A DNA stretch of 64,000 nucleotides. It comes from Streptomyces sp. NBC_01446. GTDB lineage: Bacteria > Actinomycetota > Actinomycetes > Streptomycetales > Streptomycetaceae. The stretch spans positions 3,440,501-3,504,500 of the forward strand of contig NZ_JAPEPO010000001.1 of NCBI RefSeq assembly GCF_026340095.1. The letters are read 5' to 3'. Positions 36,657 through 46,425 of this stretch are shown here, one piece after another. Position numbers and translations under genes: made by a program. Numbering within the stretch: the first letter of the stretch is position 1; each line of letters opens with the position of its first letter. A model generated the notes under the pieces. That model was not told the origin of the DNA. It was given only the letters and a program-made list of their open reading frames with translations, and did not search any database.

Positions 36657-38006
36657 ATGATCACGCCCACGCAGTACGGACAGGGACACGGCTACCGCGA
36701 CGACGCGGTGGCCGGGGAACGGCGCCGCCGTCTCCCGGCCGGGCTGCGCGCGCCGTTCGAGGCCCGTACGTTCCGCGAGCTCGGCTATCTGCTCCTGAGC
36801 CTCCCGCTCAGCATCATCACGTTCGTGTACGCGGTGACGATGGTGTCGCTCGGCGCCGGCCTGCTGATCACGTTCCTCGGCATCCCGGTGCTGGCCGCCG
36901 CCCTCGCCGGGGCGCGCGGATTCGCCGCGATGGAGCGGGCCAGGGCGCGCGCGCTCCTCGGCGTCGACGTCGGCACGCCGGGCCCGCTGCGGCCCCGCAC
37001 ACACGGCCCGATGGCGTGGACGGGCGCCCTCCTCAAGAGCGGCGAGTCGTGGCGCAACCTGCTGTACACGGTCGTGCACTTCCCGTGGGCGGTCTTCGCG
37101 TTCAACGTCGCGCTGGTCTTCTGGACGGTGGGCTGGTCCCTGCTCACGTATCCGCTGTGGCAGTGGGTCTTCCCCATGTACACCGGCCAGGGCGGGATCC
37201 AGCTCTACGGCGACGGCGCGCACAACGTCTACCTGGACAACCCCTTCGAGATCACCGTCACCGCGGCGGTCGGCCTGCTGATCACGCTCGCGACGCCGTG
37301 GATCATCAGGGCGCTGGCCTCCGTGGACCGGGCACTGGTGGGCGGGCTGCTCGGTCCGTCGCGGCTCGCCACGCGCGTCGTGCAGCTGGAGTCGGACCGC
37401 GGCGTCGTGGTCGACACGGCCGCCGCCGACCTGCGCCGCATCGAGCGCGACCTGCACGACGGCGCACAGGCCCGCCTGGTCAACCTCGCGATGGATCTGG
37501 GGCTCGCCAAGGAGAAGCTGACGGAGGACCCGCAGGAGGCGGCGCGCATGGTGGACGAGGCGCACGGCGAGGTGAAGACGGCGCTCCAGGAGCTGCGGGA
37601 TCTGGCCCGCGGCATCCACCCGGCCATCCTCACCGACCGCGGCCTGGACGCGGCCCTGTCCTCCGTGGCCTCCCGCTGCACGGTCCCGGTGCAGGTCGAG
37701 GTCGACCTGCCGGCGCGGCCCGCGCCGGCCATCGAGGGCATCGCCTACTTCACGGTCAGCGAGCTCCTGCAGAACGTCAGCAAGCACAGCCGGGCGACCC
37801 GCGCCACGGTCGACGTGTGGCGGGTCGAGGACCGGCTGATGCTCCAGGTGGCGGACAACGGGGTGGGCGGCGCCCATGCCTCCACCGGCTCAGGCCTCGC
37901 CGGGCTCGCCGAGCGGCTCGACGCCGTCGACGGGATCCTCCTGGTGGACTCGCCGACGGCGGGCCCGACCCGGATCACGGCGGAACTGCCGTGGCGGCGC
38001 GCCTGA
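36657..38006 (+). CDS. Membrane histidine kinase, sensor-domain type (copy 2)
   Basis: This 449-aa paralogue of the preceding gene has a longer extracytoplasmic loop between helices 3 and 4 (about 165-200, FPMYTGQGGIQLYGDGAHN). His267 lies in RIERDLHDGAQARLV; the N and G boxes are ELLQNVSKHS, DNGVGG and GSGLAGLAERLDAVDG. The N-terminal domains of the two kinases are only distantly alike while the kinase cores match almost base for base, so they may read different signals into one regulator. ATG start at 36657. Confidence 0.93.
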   Translation: MITPTQYGQGHGYRDDAVAGERRRRLPAGLRAPFEARTFRELGYLLLSLPLSIITFVYAVTMVSLGAGLLITFLGIPVLAAALAGARGFAAMERARARALLGVDVGTPGPLRPRTHGPMAWTGALLKSGESWRNLLYTVVHFPWAVFAFNVALVFWTVGWSLLTYPLWQWVFPMYTGQGGIQLYGDGAHNVYLDNPFEITVTAAVGLLITLATPWIIRALASVDRALVGGLLGPSRLATRVVQLESDRGVVVDTAAADLRRIERDLHDGAQARLVNLAMDLGLAKEKLTEDPQEAARMVDEAHGEVKTALQELRDLARGIHPAILTDRGLDAALSSVASRCTVPVQVEVDLPARPAPAIEGIAYFTVSELLQNVSKHSRATRATVDVWRVEDRLMLQVADNGVGGAHASTGSGLAGLAERLDAVDGILLVDSPTAGPTRITAELPWRRA

Positions 38007-38175
38007 CGGCCGCCTCCCGCGTGTGCGGTGCGCCCCTTCCCGGGGTGCACCGCACACGCGTGTCCTTCCCGGCCAATCCCGGCGCCACGGCCCGGGACCG
38101 TCCGGATGCTGGGATGCTGGTGACTGTCGAACGGGTGGGACGTGCTGTGGGGGGCCGAAAAACGTGGAGGACAGA

Positions 38176-38835
38176 GTGCGAGTGGTCATCGCCGAGGATT
38201 CAGTGCTGCTCAGGGAGGGCCTGACCCGGTTGCTGACCGACCGCGGGCACGACGTGGTGGCGGGCGTGGGCGACGGGGACGCGCTGGTCAAGACCATCAC
38301 CGACCTGGCCTCGCAGGACGCGCTGCCGGACGTCGTGGTCGCCGACGTGCGGATGCCGCCGACCCACACGGACGAGGGCGTGCGCGCCGCGGTCCTGCTG
38401 CGCAAACAGCACCCGGGGCTCGGAGTGCTGGTCCTTTCGCAGTACGTGGAGGAGCAGTACGCGACCGAACTGCTCGCCGGTTCCAGCCACGGTGTGGGCT
38501 ATCTGCTCAAGGACCGGGTCGCCGAGGTGCGCGAGTTCGTGGACGCGGTCGTGCGAGTGGCGCAGGGCGGTACGGCGCTCGACCCCGAGGTGGTGGCCCA
38601 GCTCCTGGGGCGCAGCCGCAAGCAGGACGTGCTGGCGGGGCTGACCCCGCGTGAGCGCGAGGTGCTCGGCCTGATGGCCGAGGGGCGGACGAACTCGGCG
38701 ATCGCGCGTCAACTGGTCGTGAGCGACGGCGCGGTGGAGAAGCACGTCAGCAACATCTTCCTGAAGCTGGGACTGTCCCCGAGTGACGGGGATCACCGAC
38801 GTGTTCTGGCGGTGCTCACCTACCTGAACTCGTGA
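38176..38835 (+). CDS. NarL/LuxR-family response regulator
   Basis: The 219-aa regulator has a receiver domain (MRVVIAEDSVLLREGL; phospho-acceptor Asp57 in VVVADVRMPP; YLLKDRV with the conserved Lys) and a C-terminal LuxR HTH (LTPREREVLGLMAEGRTNSAIARQL...VEKHVSNIFLKLGL). I chose GTG 38176 because GGAGG lies 5 nt upstream and MRVVIAEDS is the standard opening; GTG 38164 is an alternative. It is the probable shared output of the two upstream kinases. A CTGACA-CCC-TGTCAG hairpin follows at 38840-38854. Confidence 0.93.
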   Translation: MRVVIAEDSVLLREGLTRLLTDRGHDVVAGVGDGDALVKTITDLASQDALPDVVVADVRMPPTHTDEGVRAAVLLRKQHPGLGVLVLSQYVEEQYATELLAGSSHGVGYLLKDRVAEVREFVDAVVRVAQGGTALDPEVVAQLLGRSRKQDVLAGLTPREREVLGLMAEGRTNSAIARQLVVSDGAVEKHVSNIFLKLGLSPSDGDHRRVLAVLTYLNS

Positions 38836-39179
38836 CGACCTGACACCCTGTCAGATATGGCGGGAATCGGTCGGTGGGCTCCAGGACCCTCCGGCCGACT
38901 TCAGGGCCGGCTCCAGGGTCGGCCCCGGGGTCGGCCCCGGGGTCGGCCCTGAGTCGGTCCTGAGTCGGTCCTAGAACCAAAGGATGAGCGGGCGCGTCTT
39001 CGAACGGGGGGCCACGGGGGTGGGTAAATCATGACAAACAAGGTCATCAGGGTGTCTCATTGTCGCGTCCACCATGCGAACTAACCAGGGAAGGCGACCC
39101 TTACAGACGTAGGGTGGGCCATGGAGAGGCCGGTCGGCCGGCCGCTCCCGCAGAGCCGCCTCGAGGGAGGTCCAGTTCA
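38836..39179. other. 344-nt intergenic region upstream of korA
   Basis: No gene is seen. It holds a short perfect hairpin (38840-38854) after the response regulator, the tandem repeat block at 38916-38974, and an A/T-richer stretch around 39025-39060 that probably contains the korA promoter; no convincing -10/-35 pair could be assigned. Confidence 0.6.
38916..38974. repeat. Tandem GTCGG repeats
   Basis: GGGTCGGCCCCG repeats at 38916-38927 and 38928-38939, with GGGTCGGCCCTG at 38940-38951, then AGTCGGTCCTG at 38952-38962 and AGTCGGTCCTA at 38963-38973. The spacing of 11-12 nt per unit is close to one helical turn, so all copies face the same side of the DNA. Confidence 0.75.
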
Positions 39180-41103
<1,924 letters not shown>

Positions 41104-41111
<8 letters not shown>

Positions 41112-42183
41112 CACCGGCACGAAAGGCACGGGCACGATCGAGGCGCTCTCGCTGGTACCCAAGGCCGAGGCCGAGCAGTCCATGAAGGACTTCAAGTCCG
41201 ACCAGGAGGTGCGCTGGTGCCCGGGTTGTGGTGACTACGCGATCCTCGCTGCCGTGCAGGGCTTCATGCCCGAGCTCGGGCTGGCGAAGGAGAACATCGT
41301 CTTCGTCTCGGGCATCGGCTGCTCGTCCCGCTTCCCCTACTACATGAACACCTACGGGATGCACTCCATCCACGGCCGCGCCCCGGCCATCGCGACCGGC
41401 CTGGCCTCCAGCCGGCGTGACCTGTCGGTGTGGGTGGTCACCGGTGACGGCGACGCCCTGTCCATCGGCGGCAACCACCTCATCCACGCCCTGCGCCGCA
41501 ACGTGAACCTGAAGATCCTCCTCTTCAACAACCGGATCTACGGGCTCACCAAGGGCCAGTACAGCCCCACCTCCGAGGTCGGCAAGATCACCAAGTCGAC
41601 GCCGATGGGCTCCCTCGACGCACCGTTCAACCCGGTGTCCCTCGCGCTCGGCGCGGAAGCCTCCTTCGTGGCCCGCACCGTCGACTCCGACCGCAAACAC
41701 CTCACCGACGTACTGCGGCAGGCCGCCGCCCACCCCGGCACCGCCCTCGTCGAGATCTACCAGAACTGCAACATCTTCAACGACGGCGCCTTCGAAGTCC
41801 TCAAAGACAAACAGCAGGCCGAGGAAGCGGTCATCCGCCTCGACCACGGGCAGCCGATCCGCTTCGGCACCGACCTCGCCAAGGGCGTCGTGCGCAACCC
41901 GCAGACCGGTGACCTGGAGGTCGTCGACGTGAGCGAGGACAACCAGTCCCAGATCCTCGTCCACGACGCACACGCGGCCTCACCCACGACGGCGTTCGCC
42001 CTGTCCCGCCTGGCCGACCCGCACACCCTGCACCACACACCCATCGGCGTCTTCCGCTCCACCGAGCGGCCCGTCTACGACGCGCAGATGTCCGACCAGC
42101 TCGACGAAGCGATCGAACAGAACGGAAAGGGCGACCTGGCCGCGCTGCTCGCCGGCGGCGACACCTGGACCGTCGTCGGCTAA
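41104..42183 (+). CDS. korB: 2-oxoacid:ferredoxin oxidoreductase, beta subunit
   Basis: The 359-aa TPP- and [4Fe-4S]-binding partner of KorA has WCPGCGDYAIL (first cluster cysteines), GIGCSSRFPYYMNTYGMHSIHGRAPAIATG, the TPP/Mg motif GDGDALSIGGNH...NLKILLFNNRIYGLTKGQYSPTS, and a further Cys in YQNCNIFND. It overlaps korA by 8 nt. A bidirectional hairpin follows at once. No ferredoxin gene is adjacent. Confidence 0.96.
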
Positions 42184-42190
42184 TCGCCCC

Positions 42191-42241
42191 GCATACGACG
42201 AGACCCGCGTCCCCCTACGGGGCGCGGGTCTCGTCGTATGC
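42191..42241. terminator. Bidirectional terminator between korB and hxlR
   Basis: A perfect 19-bp stem (42191-42209 with 42223-42241, beginning GCATACGACGAGACCCGCG) closes a 13-nt loop. It covers the last codons and stop of the hxlR-type gene, so the 3' arm is also coding (Ala-Tyr-Asp-Glu-Thr-Arg). Confidence 0.85.
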
Positions 42242-42589
42242 GCTGCGGGCCTGCGTCACCGCTTCCATGCGGCGTTCCGTCCAGGTCGCCAGCGTGCGGA
42301 CCTGTTCCGCCGCCTCGCGGCCGAGCTCGGTGAGCGAGTAGTCCACGCGCGGCGGGATGACCGGCTTCGCGTCGCGGTGCACCATGCCGTCGCGCTCCAG
42401 GGTCTGGAGCGTCTGCGTGAGCATCTTCTCGCTGACGCGGCCGATCTCCCGGCGCAGCTCGCTGAACCGGTACGAGCGCTCCTCAAGGGCGATCAGGACG
42501 AGGACGCCCCAGCGGCTGGTGACGTGTTCGAGCACGAGGCGGTACGGGCACATGTCCTCGCCGCCGGAACTCCCGTTGCTTACTGCCAT
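42215..42589 (-). CDS. HxlR-family redox regulator, QorR-like
   Basis: The 124-aa winged-helix repressor has MCPYRLVLEHVTSRWGVLVLIALEE and FSELRREIGRVSEKMLTQTLQTLERDGMV, with the beta wing at VIPPRVDYSLTELG. A single cysteine, Cys14, precedes helix 1 at the position used as the thiol sensor in YodB and QorR, which sense quinones and diamide. It is divergent from a quinone reductase gene, the same arrangement as qorR-qor2 in corynebacteria. A palindrome covers its own ribosome site, so autorepression is likely. Confidence 0.88.
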   Translation of the reverse strand: MAVSNGSSGGEDMCPYRLVLEHVTSRWGVLVLIALEERSYRFSELRREIGRVSEKMLTQTLQTLERDGMVHRDAKPVIPPRVDYSLTELGREAAEQVRTLATWTERRMEAVTQARSAYDETRAP

Positions 42590-42592
42590 GTC

Positions 42593-42617
42593 AGTACCTT
42601 ACTTCAAAGTGGGTACT
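42593..42617. promoter_or_regulatory. Palindromic operator for the HxlR-type repressor
   Basis: The 25-nt dyad has outer arms AGTACC/GGTACT (42593-42598, 42612-42617) and inner arms ACTT/AAGT (42601-42604, 42606-42609), centred on 42605. It starts 4 nt before the regulator's start codon and ends 83 nt before the reductase gene. The size and form suit a winged-helix dimer. Confidence 0.75.
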
Positions 42618-42652
42618 TTCCAATAGTTAGCGCTACCCGTAGGCTCGGTGCC

Positions 42653-42685
42653 AGATAAGCCCCTAAGGCTAGATAACCCCCTAAG
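42653..42685 (+). repeat. Direct repeat AGATAAsCCCCTAAG x2
   Basis: AGATAAGCCCCTAAG (42653-42667) and AGATAACCCCCTAAG (42671-42685) are 18 nt apart and end just before the AGAGGAGA ribosome site of the reductase. It could be a second regulator site or overlap the transcription start. Confidence 0.6.
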
Positions 42686-42699
42686 AGGAGATTCCAGAC

Positions 42700-43557
42700 A
42701 TGAGCATCGTCGTCACCGGAGCCACCGGGCACCTCGGCCGTCTCGTCATCGACGGCCTCCTCGCCGCCGACGTCCCGGCGGAGACCATCGCCGCCGTCGT
42801 CCGCGACAAGGAGAAGGCCGCCGACCTCGCCGCCCGCGGCGTCGAGCTGCGGATCGCCGACTACAGCGCGCCCGAGACGCTGACCGGGGCCTTCGCCGCC
42901 GGGGACAGGGTCCTGCTGATCTCCGGCAGCGAGGTCGGGCGGCGCGTGGCGCAGCACCAGGCCGTGATCGACGCCGCGAAGGGCGCGGGCGTCGCGCTGC
43001 TGGCGTACACGGGCGTCCTCGGCGGGCCCGGTGCCGACTTCGACCTGGCGGCCGAGCACAAGGTGACCGAGCAGGCGATCCTCGACTCCGGCCTGCCGTA
43101 CACGTTCCTGCGCAACGGCTGGTACCACGAGAACTACACCGGGAACCTCGCCCCGGTCCTGGAGCACGGCGCCGTCACCGCCTCCGCGGGCGAGGGCCGC
43201 GTCGCCTCCGCCTCCCGCGCCGACTACGCCGCCGCCGCGGTGGCCGTCCTCACCGGCGAGGGCCACGAGAACCACGCGTACGAGCTGAGCGGCGACGTCG
43301 CCTGGTCCTTCGCGGAGTACGCCGCCGAGCTGTCGAAGCAGACCGGCCGGACGATCACGTACAACTCCGTCACGCCCGAGCAGAACCGGGAGATCCTGCT
43401 CGGCGCCGGACTGCCTGCGCCCGTCGCCGACATCTTCGTCGGCGTCGACACCGCCATCGAGCAGGGCCTGCTCGCCGCCACCGGCGGCGACCTGTCCCGG
43501 CTGACCGGCCGCCCCACCACCCCGCTCGCGGACGCGATCAAGGCCGCGCTCGCCTAG
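42700..43557 (+). CDS. NAD(P)H:quinone oxidoreductase, QorB/NmrA-like
   Basis: This 285-aa atypical SDR has the dinucleotide motif VTGATGHLGRLV (residues 4-15), LLAYTGVLGG, PYTFLRNGWYHENYTGNL and SRADYAAAAVAVL, matching the QorB (YtfG) type that reduces quinones with NADPH without a YxxxK dyad. It is divergent from the QorR-like regulator and presumably derepressed by quinone or electrophile stress. ATG 42700 follows AGAGGAGA. Confidence 0.92.
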   Translation: MSIVVTGATGHLGRLVIDGLLAADVPAETIAAVVRDKEKAADLAARGVELRIADYSAPETLTGAFAAGDRVLLISGSEVGRRVAQHQAVIDAAKGAGVALLAYTGVLGGPGADFDLAAEHKVTEQAILDSGLPYTFLRNGWYHENYTGNLAPVLEHGAVTASAGEGRVASASRADYAAAAVAVLTGEGHENHAYELSGDVAWSFAEYAAELSKQTGRTITYNSVTPEQNREILLGAGLPAPVADIFVGVDTAIEQGLLAATGGDLSRLTGRPTTPLADAIKAALA

Positions 43558-43587
43558 AAACGGGCGGTCCCCGCCTGCACGGATGTC

Positions 43588-43621
43588 CTGTCATGACCGT
43601 ATAGAGATACGGACATGACAG
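43588..43621. terminator. 34-nt inverted repeat (terminator or operator)
   Basis: CTGTCATGACCGTAT (43588-43602) and ATACGGACATGACAG (43607-43621) pair over 15 bp with one mismatch around AGAG. It lies 30 nt past the reductase stop and 69 nt before the rarD start. Its A/T content is unusual for a terminator here, so an operator for rarD is an equal possibility. Confidence 0.6.
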
Positions 43622-43689
43622 CCGGTGCCCCGCGGCGCTACCTTCAGGGGTGGCCGCCACGGGGCGTCCGCGCGTGTGGAGGAGGGGCC

Positions 43690-44739
43690 GTGGAGGCTGG
43701 GCAGTCGAGAAGCGAACAGCGCACAGGACTGTTGAACGGCGTCGCGGCCTACGGAATGTGGGGCCTGGTGCCCCTGTTCTGGCCCCTGCTCAAGCCCGCC
43801 GGCGCCGGTGAGATCCTCGCCCACCGCATGGTGTGGTCGCTGGCCGTGGTCGGCATCGCCCTGCTCTTCGTACGCCGCTGGGCCTGGGCCGGTGAGCTGC
43901 TGCGCAACCCGCGCAGGCTGGCGCTCGTCACCGTCGCCGCGGCCGTCATCACGGTCAACTGGGGCGTCTACATATGGGCCGTGAACGCGGGCCACGTCGT
44001 CGAGGCCTCGCTCGGCTACTTCATCAATCCGCTGGTCACCATCGCCATGGGCGTCCTGCTCCTGGGCGAGCGGCTGCGGCCCGCGCAATGGGCGGCGGTC
44101 GGCGTCGGCCTCGCCGCGGTCCTCGTCCTCGCCTTCGGATACGGGCAGCCGCCCTGGATCTCCCTCTGCCTCGCCTTCTCCTTCGCCACGTACGGCCTGG
44201 TGAAGAAGAAGGTCAACCTCGGCGGCCTGGAGTCGCTCGCCGCCGAGACCGCGATCCAGTTCGTGCCCGCGCTCGGCTATCTGCTGTGGATCGGCGCGCA
44301 GGGCGAGTCCACGTTCGGCGACGGCGCGGGCCACGCCACGCTGCTCGCGGCGACGGGCCTGGTCACCGCGATTCCCCTGGTCTGCTTCGGCGCCGCCGCG
44401 ATCCGCGTACCGCTGTCGACGCTGGGGCTGCTCCAGTACCTGGCGCCGGTCTTCCAGTTCCTGCTCGGCATCCTGTACTTCCACGAGGCGATGCCCGCCG
44501 AACGCTGGGCGGGCTTCGCTCTCGTGTGGGTGGCGCTCACGCTCCTGACGTGGGACGCGCTGCGGACGGCCCGGCGGGGGCGGATCGCGCTTGCCGAGCA
44601 GGAGGCACGGGTGACGGCTCCGGAGACGGTGCCGGAGTCGACGACGAATCCCCAGGCGCAGTCCCAGCCGCAGACCCAGGCACAGGCCCAGCCGCAGTCG
44701 GATCCGCAGACGGATCCACGGCGCGAGCCGGCCGCCTGA
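43690..44739 (+). CDS. rarD: RarD-type EamA transporter with Gln-rich tail
   Basis: The 349-aa inner-membrane drug/metabolite-superfamily protein has ten hydrophobic helices in two EamA halves (LNGVAAYGMWGLVPLFWPLLK ... VVEASLGYFINPLVTIAMGVLLLGERL; LSTLGLLQYLAPVFQFLLGILYFHEAM), the RarD subgroup pattern. GTG 43690 with GGAGGGG upstream was preferred to 43615. The last 40 residues are an unusual Gln/Pro/Ala repeat tail (QAQSQPQTQAQAQPQSDPQ). The substrate is unknown. Confidence 0.9.
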   Translation: MEAGQSRSEQRTGLLNGVAAYGMWGLVPLFWPLLKPAGAGEILAHRMVWSLAVVGIALLFVRRWAWAGELLRNPRRLALVTVAAAVITVNWGVYIWAVNAGHVVEASLGYFINPLVTIAMGVLLLGERLRPAQWAAVGVGLAAVLVLAFGYGQPPWISLCLAFSFATYGLVKKKVNLGGLESLAAETAIQFVPALGYLLWIGAQGESTFGDGAGHATLLAATGLVTAIPLVCFGAAAIRVPLSTLGLLQYLAPVFQFLLGILYFHEAMPAERWAGFALVWVALTLLTWDALRTARRGRIALAEQEARVTAPETVPESTTNPQAQSQPQTQAQAQPQSDPQTDPRREPAA

Positions 44740-44846
44740 TCCCGCGCGCCGACACGAGCGCGGAAGAGCAGGAGGCCGCAGCGGCCGGAGCGGCGGTCGA
44801 CGCGAGCGCGCCGTGCCCCCGGGCCCCGGACAACCCTCTGGACGGA

Positions 44847-44883
44847 ATTACTTGCGCATGCATAAACTGCACGTGCAGGTAAT
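44847..44883. promoter_or_regulatory. 37-nt imperfect palindrome upstream of FMN reductase
   Basis: ATTACTTGCGCATGC (44847-44861) matches the reverse complement of GCACGTGCAGGTAAT (44869-44883) at 12 of 15 positions, centred on 44865. It lies 30 nt before the start of the reductase gene, so a repressor bound here would cover the promoter/leader. No regulator gene is adjacent. Confidence 0.65.
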
Positions 44884-44913
44884 CGGCGCGACCAACCGAC
44901 CCCGGAGTGCCCC

Positions 44914-45504
44914 ATGTCCCGCACGTTCCTCTTTCTGCTCGGCAGCAGCCGCGGCGAAGGCAACACCGAGATCCTGGCCCGCAAAGCCGCCGAGCAGCTC
45001 TCCCCCGAGGTCGGGCAGCGCTGGATCGACCTCACCGCGCACCCCCTCCCCGACTTCGAGGACCTGCGCCACGACAGCGACCACACCCGGCCCGCCGGCG
45101 ACAACACGGCGCTGCTCCTGGACGCGACCCTCGAAGCCACCGACATCGTCATCGCGTCGCCGCTGTACTGGTACTCCCTCTCGGCCCTCACCAAGCGCTA
45201 CCTCGACTACTGGTCGGGCTGGCTGCGCACCCCCGGCATCGACTTCAAGGCGACCCTCGAAGGGCGCACCCTGTGGGGCGTGACGGCGCTCGCCCACGAG
45301 GAGCAGGTCGTCGCGGACCCGCTGGTCGGCACGCTGCGCAACTCGGCCGCGTACATGGGCATGCGCTTCGGCGGCGTCCTGCTCGGCAACGGCAGCAAGC
45401 CCGGCGACGTGCTCAAGGACGAGGAGGCGCTGCTGCGCGCCAAGACGTTCTTCGCGCCCGAACGGCAGCCGGAGATCGCCCGCTTCCCCTACGAGGTGCG
45501 GTAG
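44914..45504 (+). CDS. NAD(P)H-dependent FMN reductase, flavodoxin-like
   Basis: This 196-aa flavodoxin-fold protein has the FMN phosphate loop LGSSRGEGNTEI (residues 8-19), WIDLTAHPLPDFEDLRH, VIASPLYWYSLSALTKRYLDYW (the PLYW aromatic cap) and LWGVTALAHEEQV. It belongs to the NADPH-dependent FMN reductase/quinone reductase group; the substrate is unknown. ATG 44914 follows a GGAG box. It is a single gene with a strong palindrome upstream and converges with the ABC permease (12 nt). Confidence 0.88.
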   Translation: MSRTFLFLLGSSRGEGNTEILARKAAEQLSPEVGQRWIDLTAHPLPDFEDLRHDSDHTRPAGDNTALLLDATLEATDIVIASPLYWYSLSALTKRYLDYWSGWLRTPGIDFKATLEGRTLWGVTALAHEEQVVADPLVGTLRNSAAYMGMRFGGVLLGNGSKPGDVLKDEEALLRAKTFFAPERQPEIARFPYEVR

Positions 45505-45516
45505 CGCGGCAGTTGC

Positions 45517-46425
45517 TCACGCCGTGATGTCCTTCGCCGTGAAGCGCGCCCACGCCGCCGAGCCGAACACCGCCGCGTACAGGCCCTGGAGGCCCAGGTT
45601 CTTGAGCAGGTCGTCCCAGTAGACCGGCTCGCGCATCAGGTCGGCGAAGGACAGCCAGTGGTGTGAGAACAGGTACGGCTGGATCGCGTGCAGCTGGGGG
45701 ATCTGATCGAGGATCTGGACGGTGATGAGCAGGCCCACCGTCGTCGCCATCGCCGCGATGCCGCTGTTGGTGAGGGTCGAGACGAACAGTCCGAGCGCGG
45801 CGATCCCGACGAGTGACGCGGCCACGACGAGGGCGATCAGCAAGGCCCGTACGAGTCCCTCGCCGAAGCCGATCCGGGTGCCGGAGATCGTGACGAGGTC
45901 GCCGAGCGGGAAGAGCAGGGCGCCCGTGGCGAGCGCCGTCACCGCCACGACCAACGTCGCGACCAGGCAGAACGTCATCGTCGTCGCGTACTTGGTGAGC
46001 AGCAGACGGGTGCGGCCCGCGGGGGCGACGAGCAGATAGCGCAGCGTCCCCGCGTTCGCCTCGCCGGCGATCGCGTCGCCCGCGATCACCCCGACGGCCA
46101 TCGGCAGGAAGAACGGGAGCGTCGCGGCGAGCGACGTGAAGACCAGGAACAGGCCGTTGTTGGTGATCTGCGCGATGAACGCGGGTCCGCCCCCGCCGCC
46201 GCCCGCGGCCGGTGAACCGCCGCTCGTCTCGATCTTCACGGCGATCCCGACGAGGATGGGCACCCCGGCCAGGACGGCGAGCAGGGCGATCGTGCGCCAG
46301 CGGCGGAACGTGGTGACCAGCTCGCTGCGGAACAGGCCGAGCGTCCAGATCCTCTTCCGCACGGGCGACGCGTCCGACGCGGCGGTGGCGGTGGTACCGG
46401 CGGCCGTGGCCTCAGCCTGCGACAT
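45517..46425 (-). CDS. ABC-2 type exporter permease
   Basis: The 302-aa membrane protein has six hydrophobic helices, with the large extracytoplasmic loop after helix 1 containing a Gly-rich segment. AGEANAGTLRYLLVAPAGRTRLLLTKY is the ABC-2 coupling motif. It overlaps the ATPase gene by 14 nt, so both halves form one exporter. The substrate is unknown. Confidence 0.9.
   Translation of the reverse strand: MSQAEATAAGTTATAASDASPVRKRIWTLGLFRSELVTTFRRWRTIALLAVLAGVPILVGIAVKIETSGGSPAAGGGGGGPAFIAQITNNGLFLVFTSLAATLPFFLPMAVGVIAGDAIAGEANAGTLRYLLVAPAGRTRLLLTKYATTMTFCLVATLVVAVTALATGALLFPLGDLVTISGTRIGFGEGLVRALLIALVVAASLVGIAALGLFVSTLTNSGIAAMATTVGLLITVQILDQIPQLHAIQPYLFSHHWLSFADLMREPVYWDDLLKNLGLQGLYAAVFGSAAWARFTAKDITA

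Noticed and set aside
35301..37877. Minus-strand 858-codon frame opposite both kinases
   Set aside because: It repeats itself because the kinases are paralogues, and it has no domain; it is a shadow.
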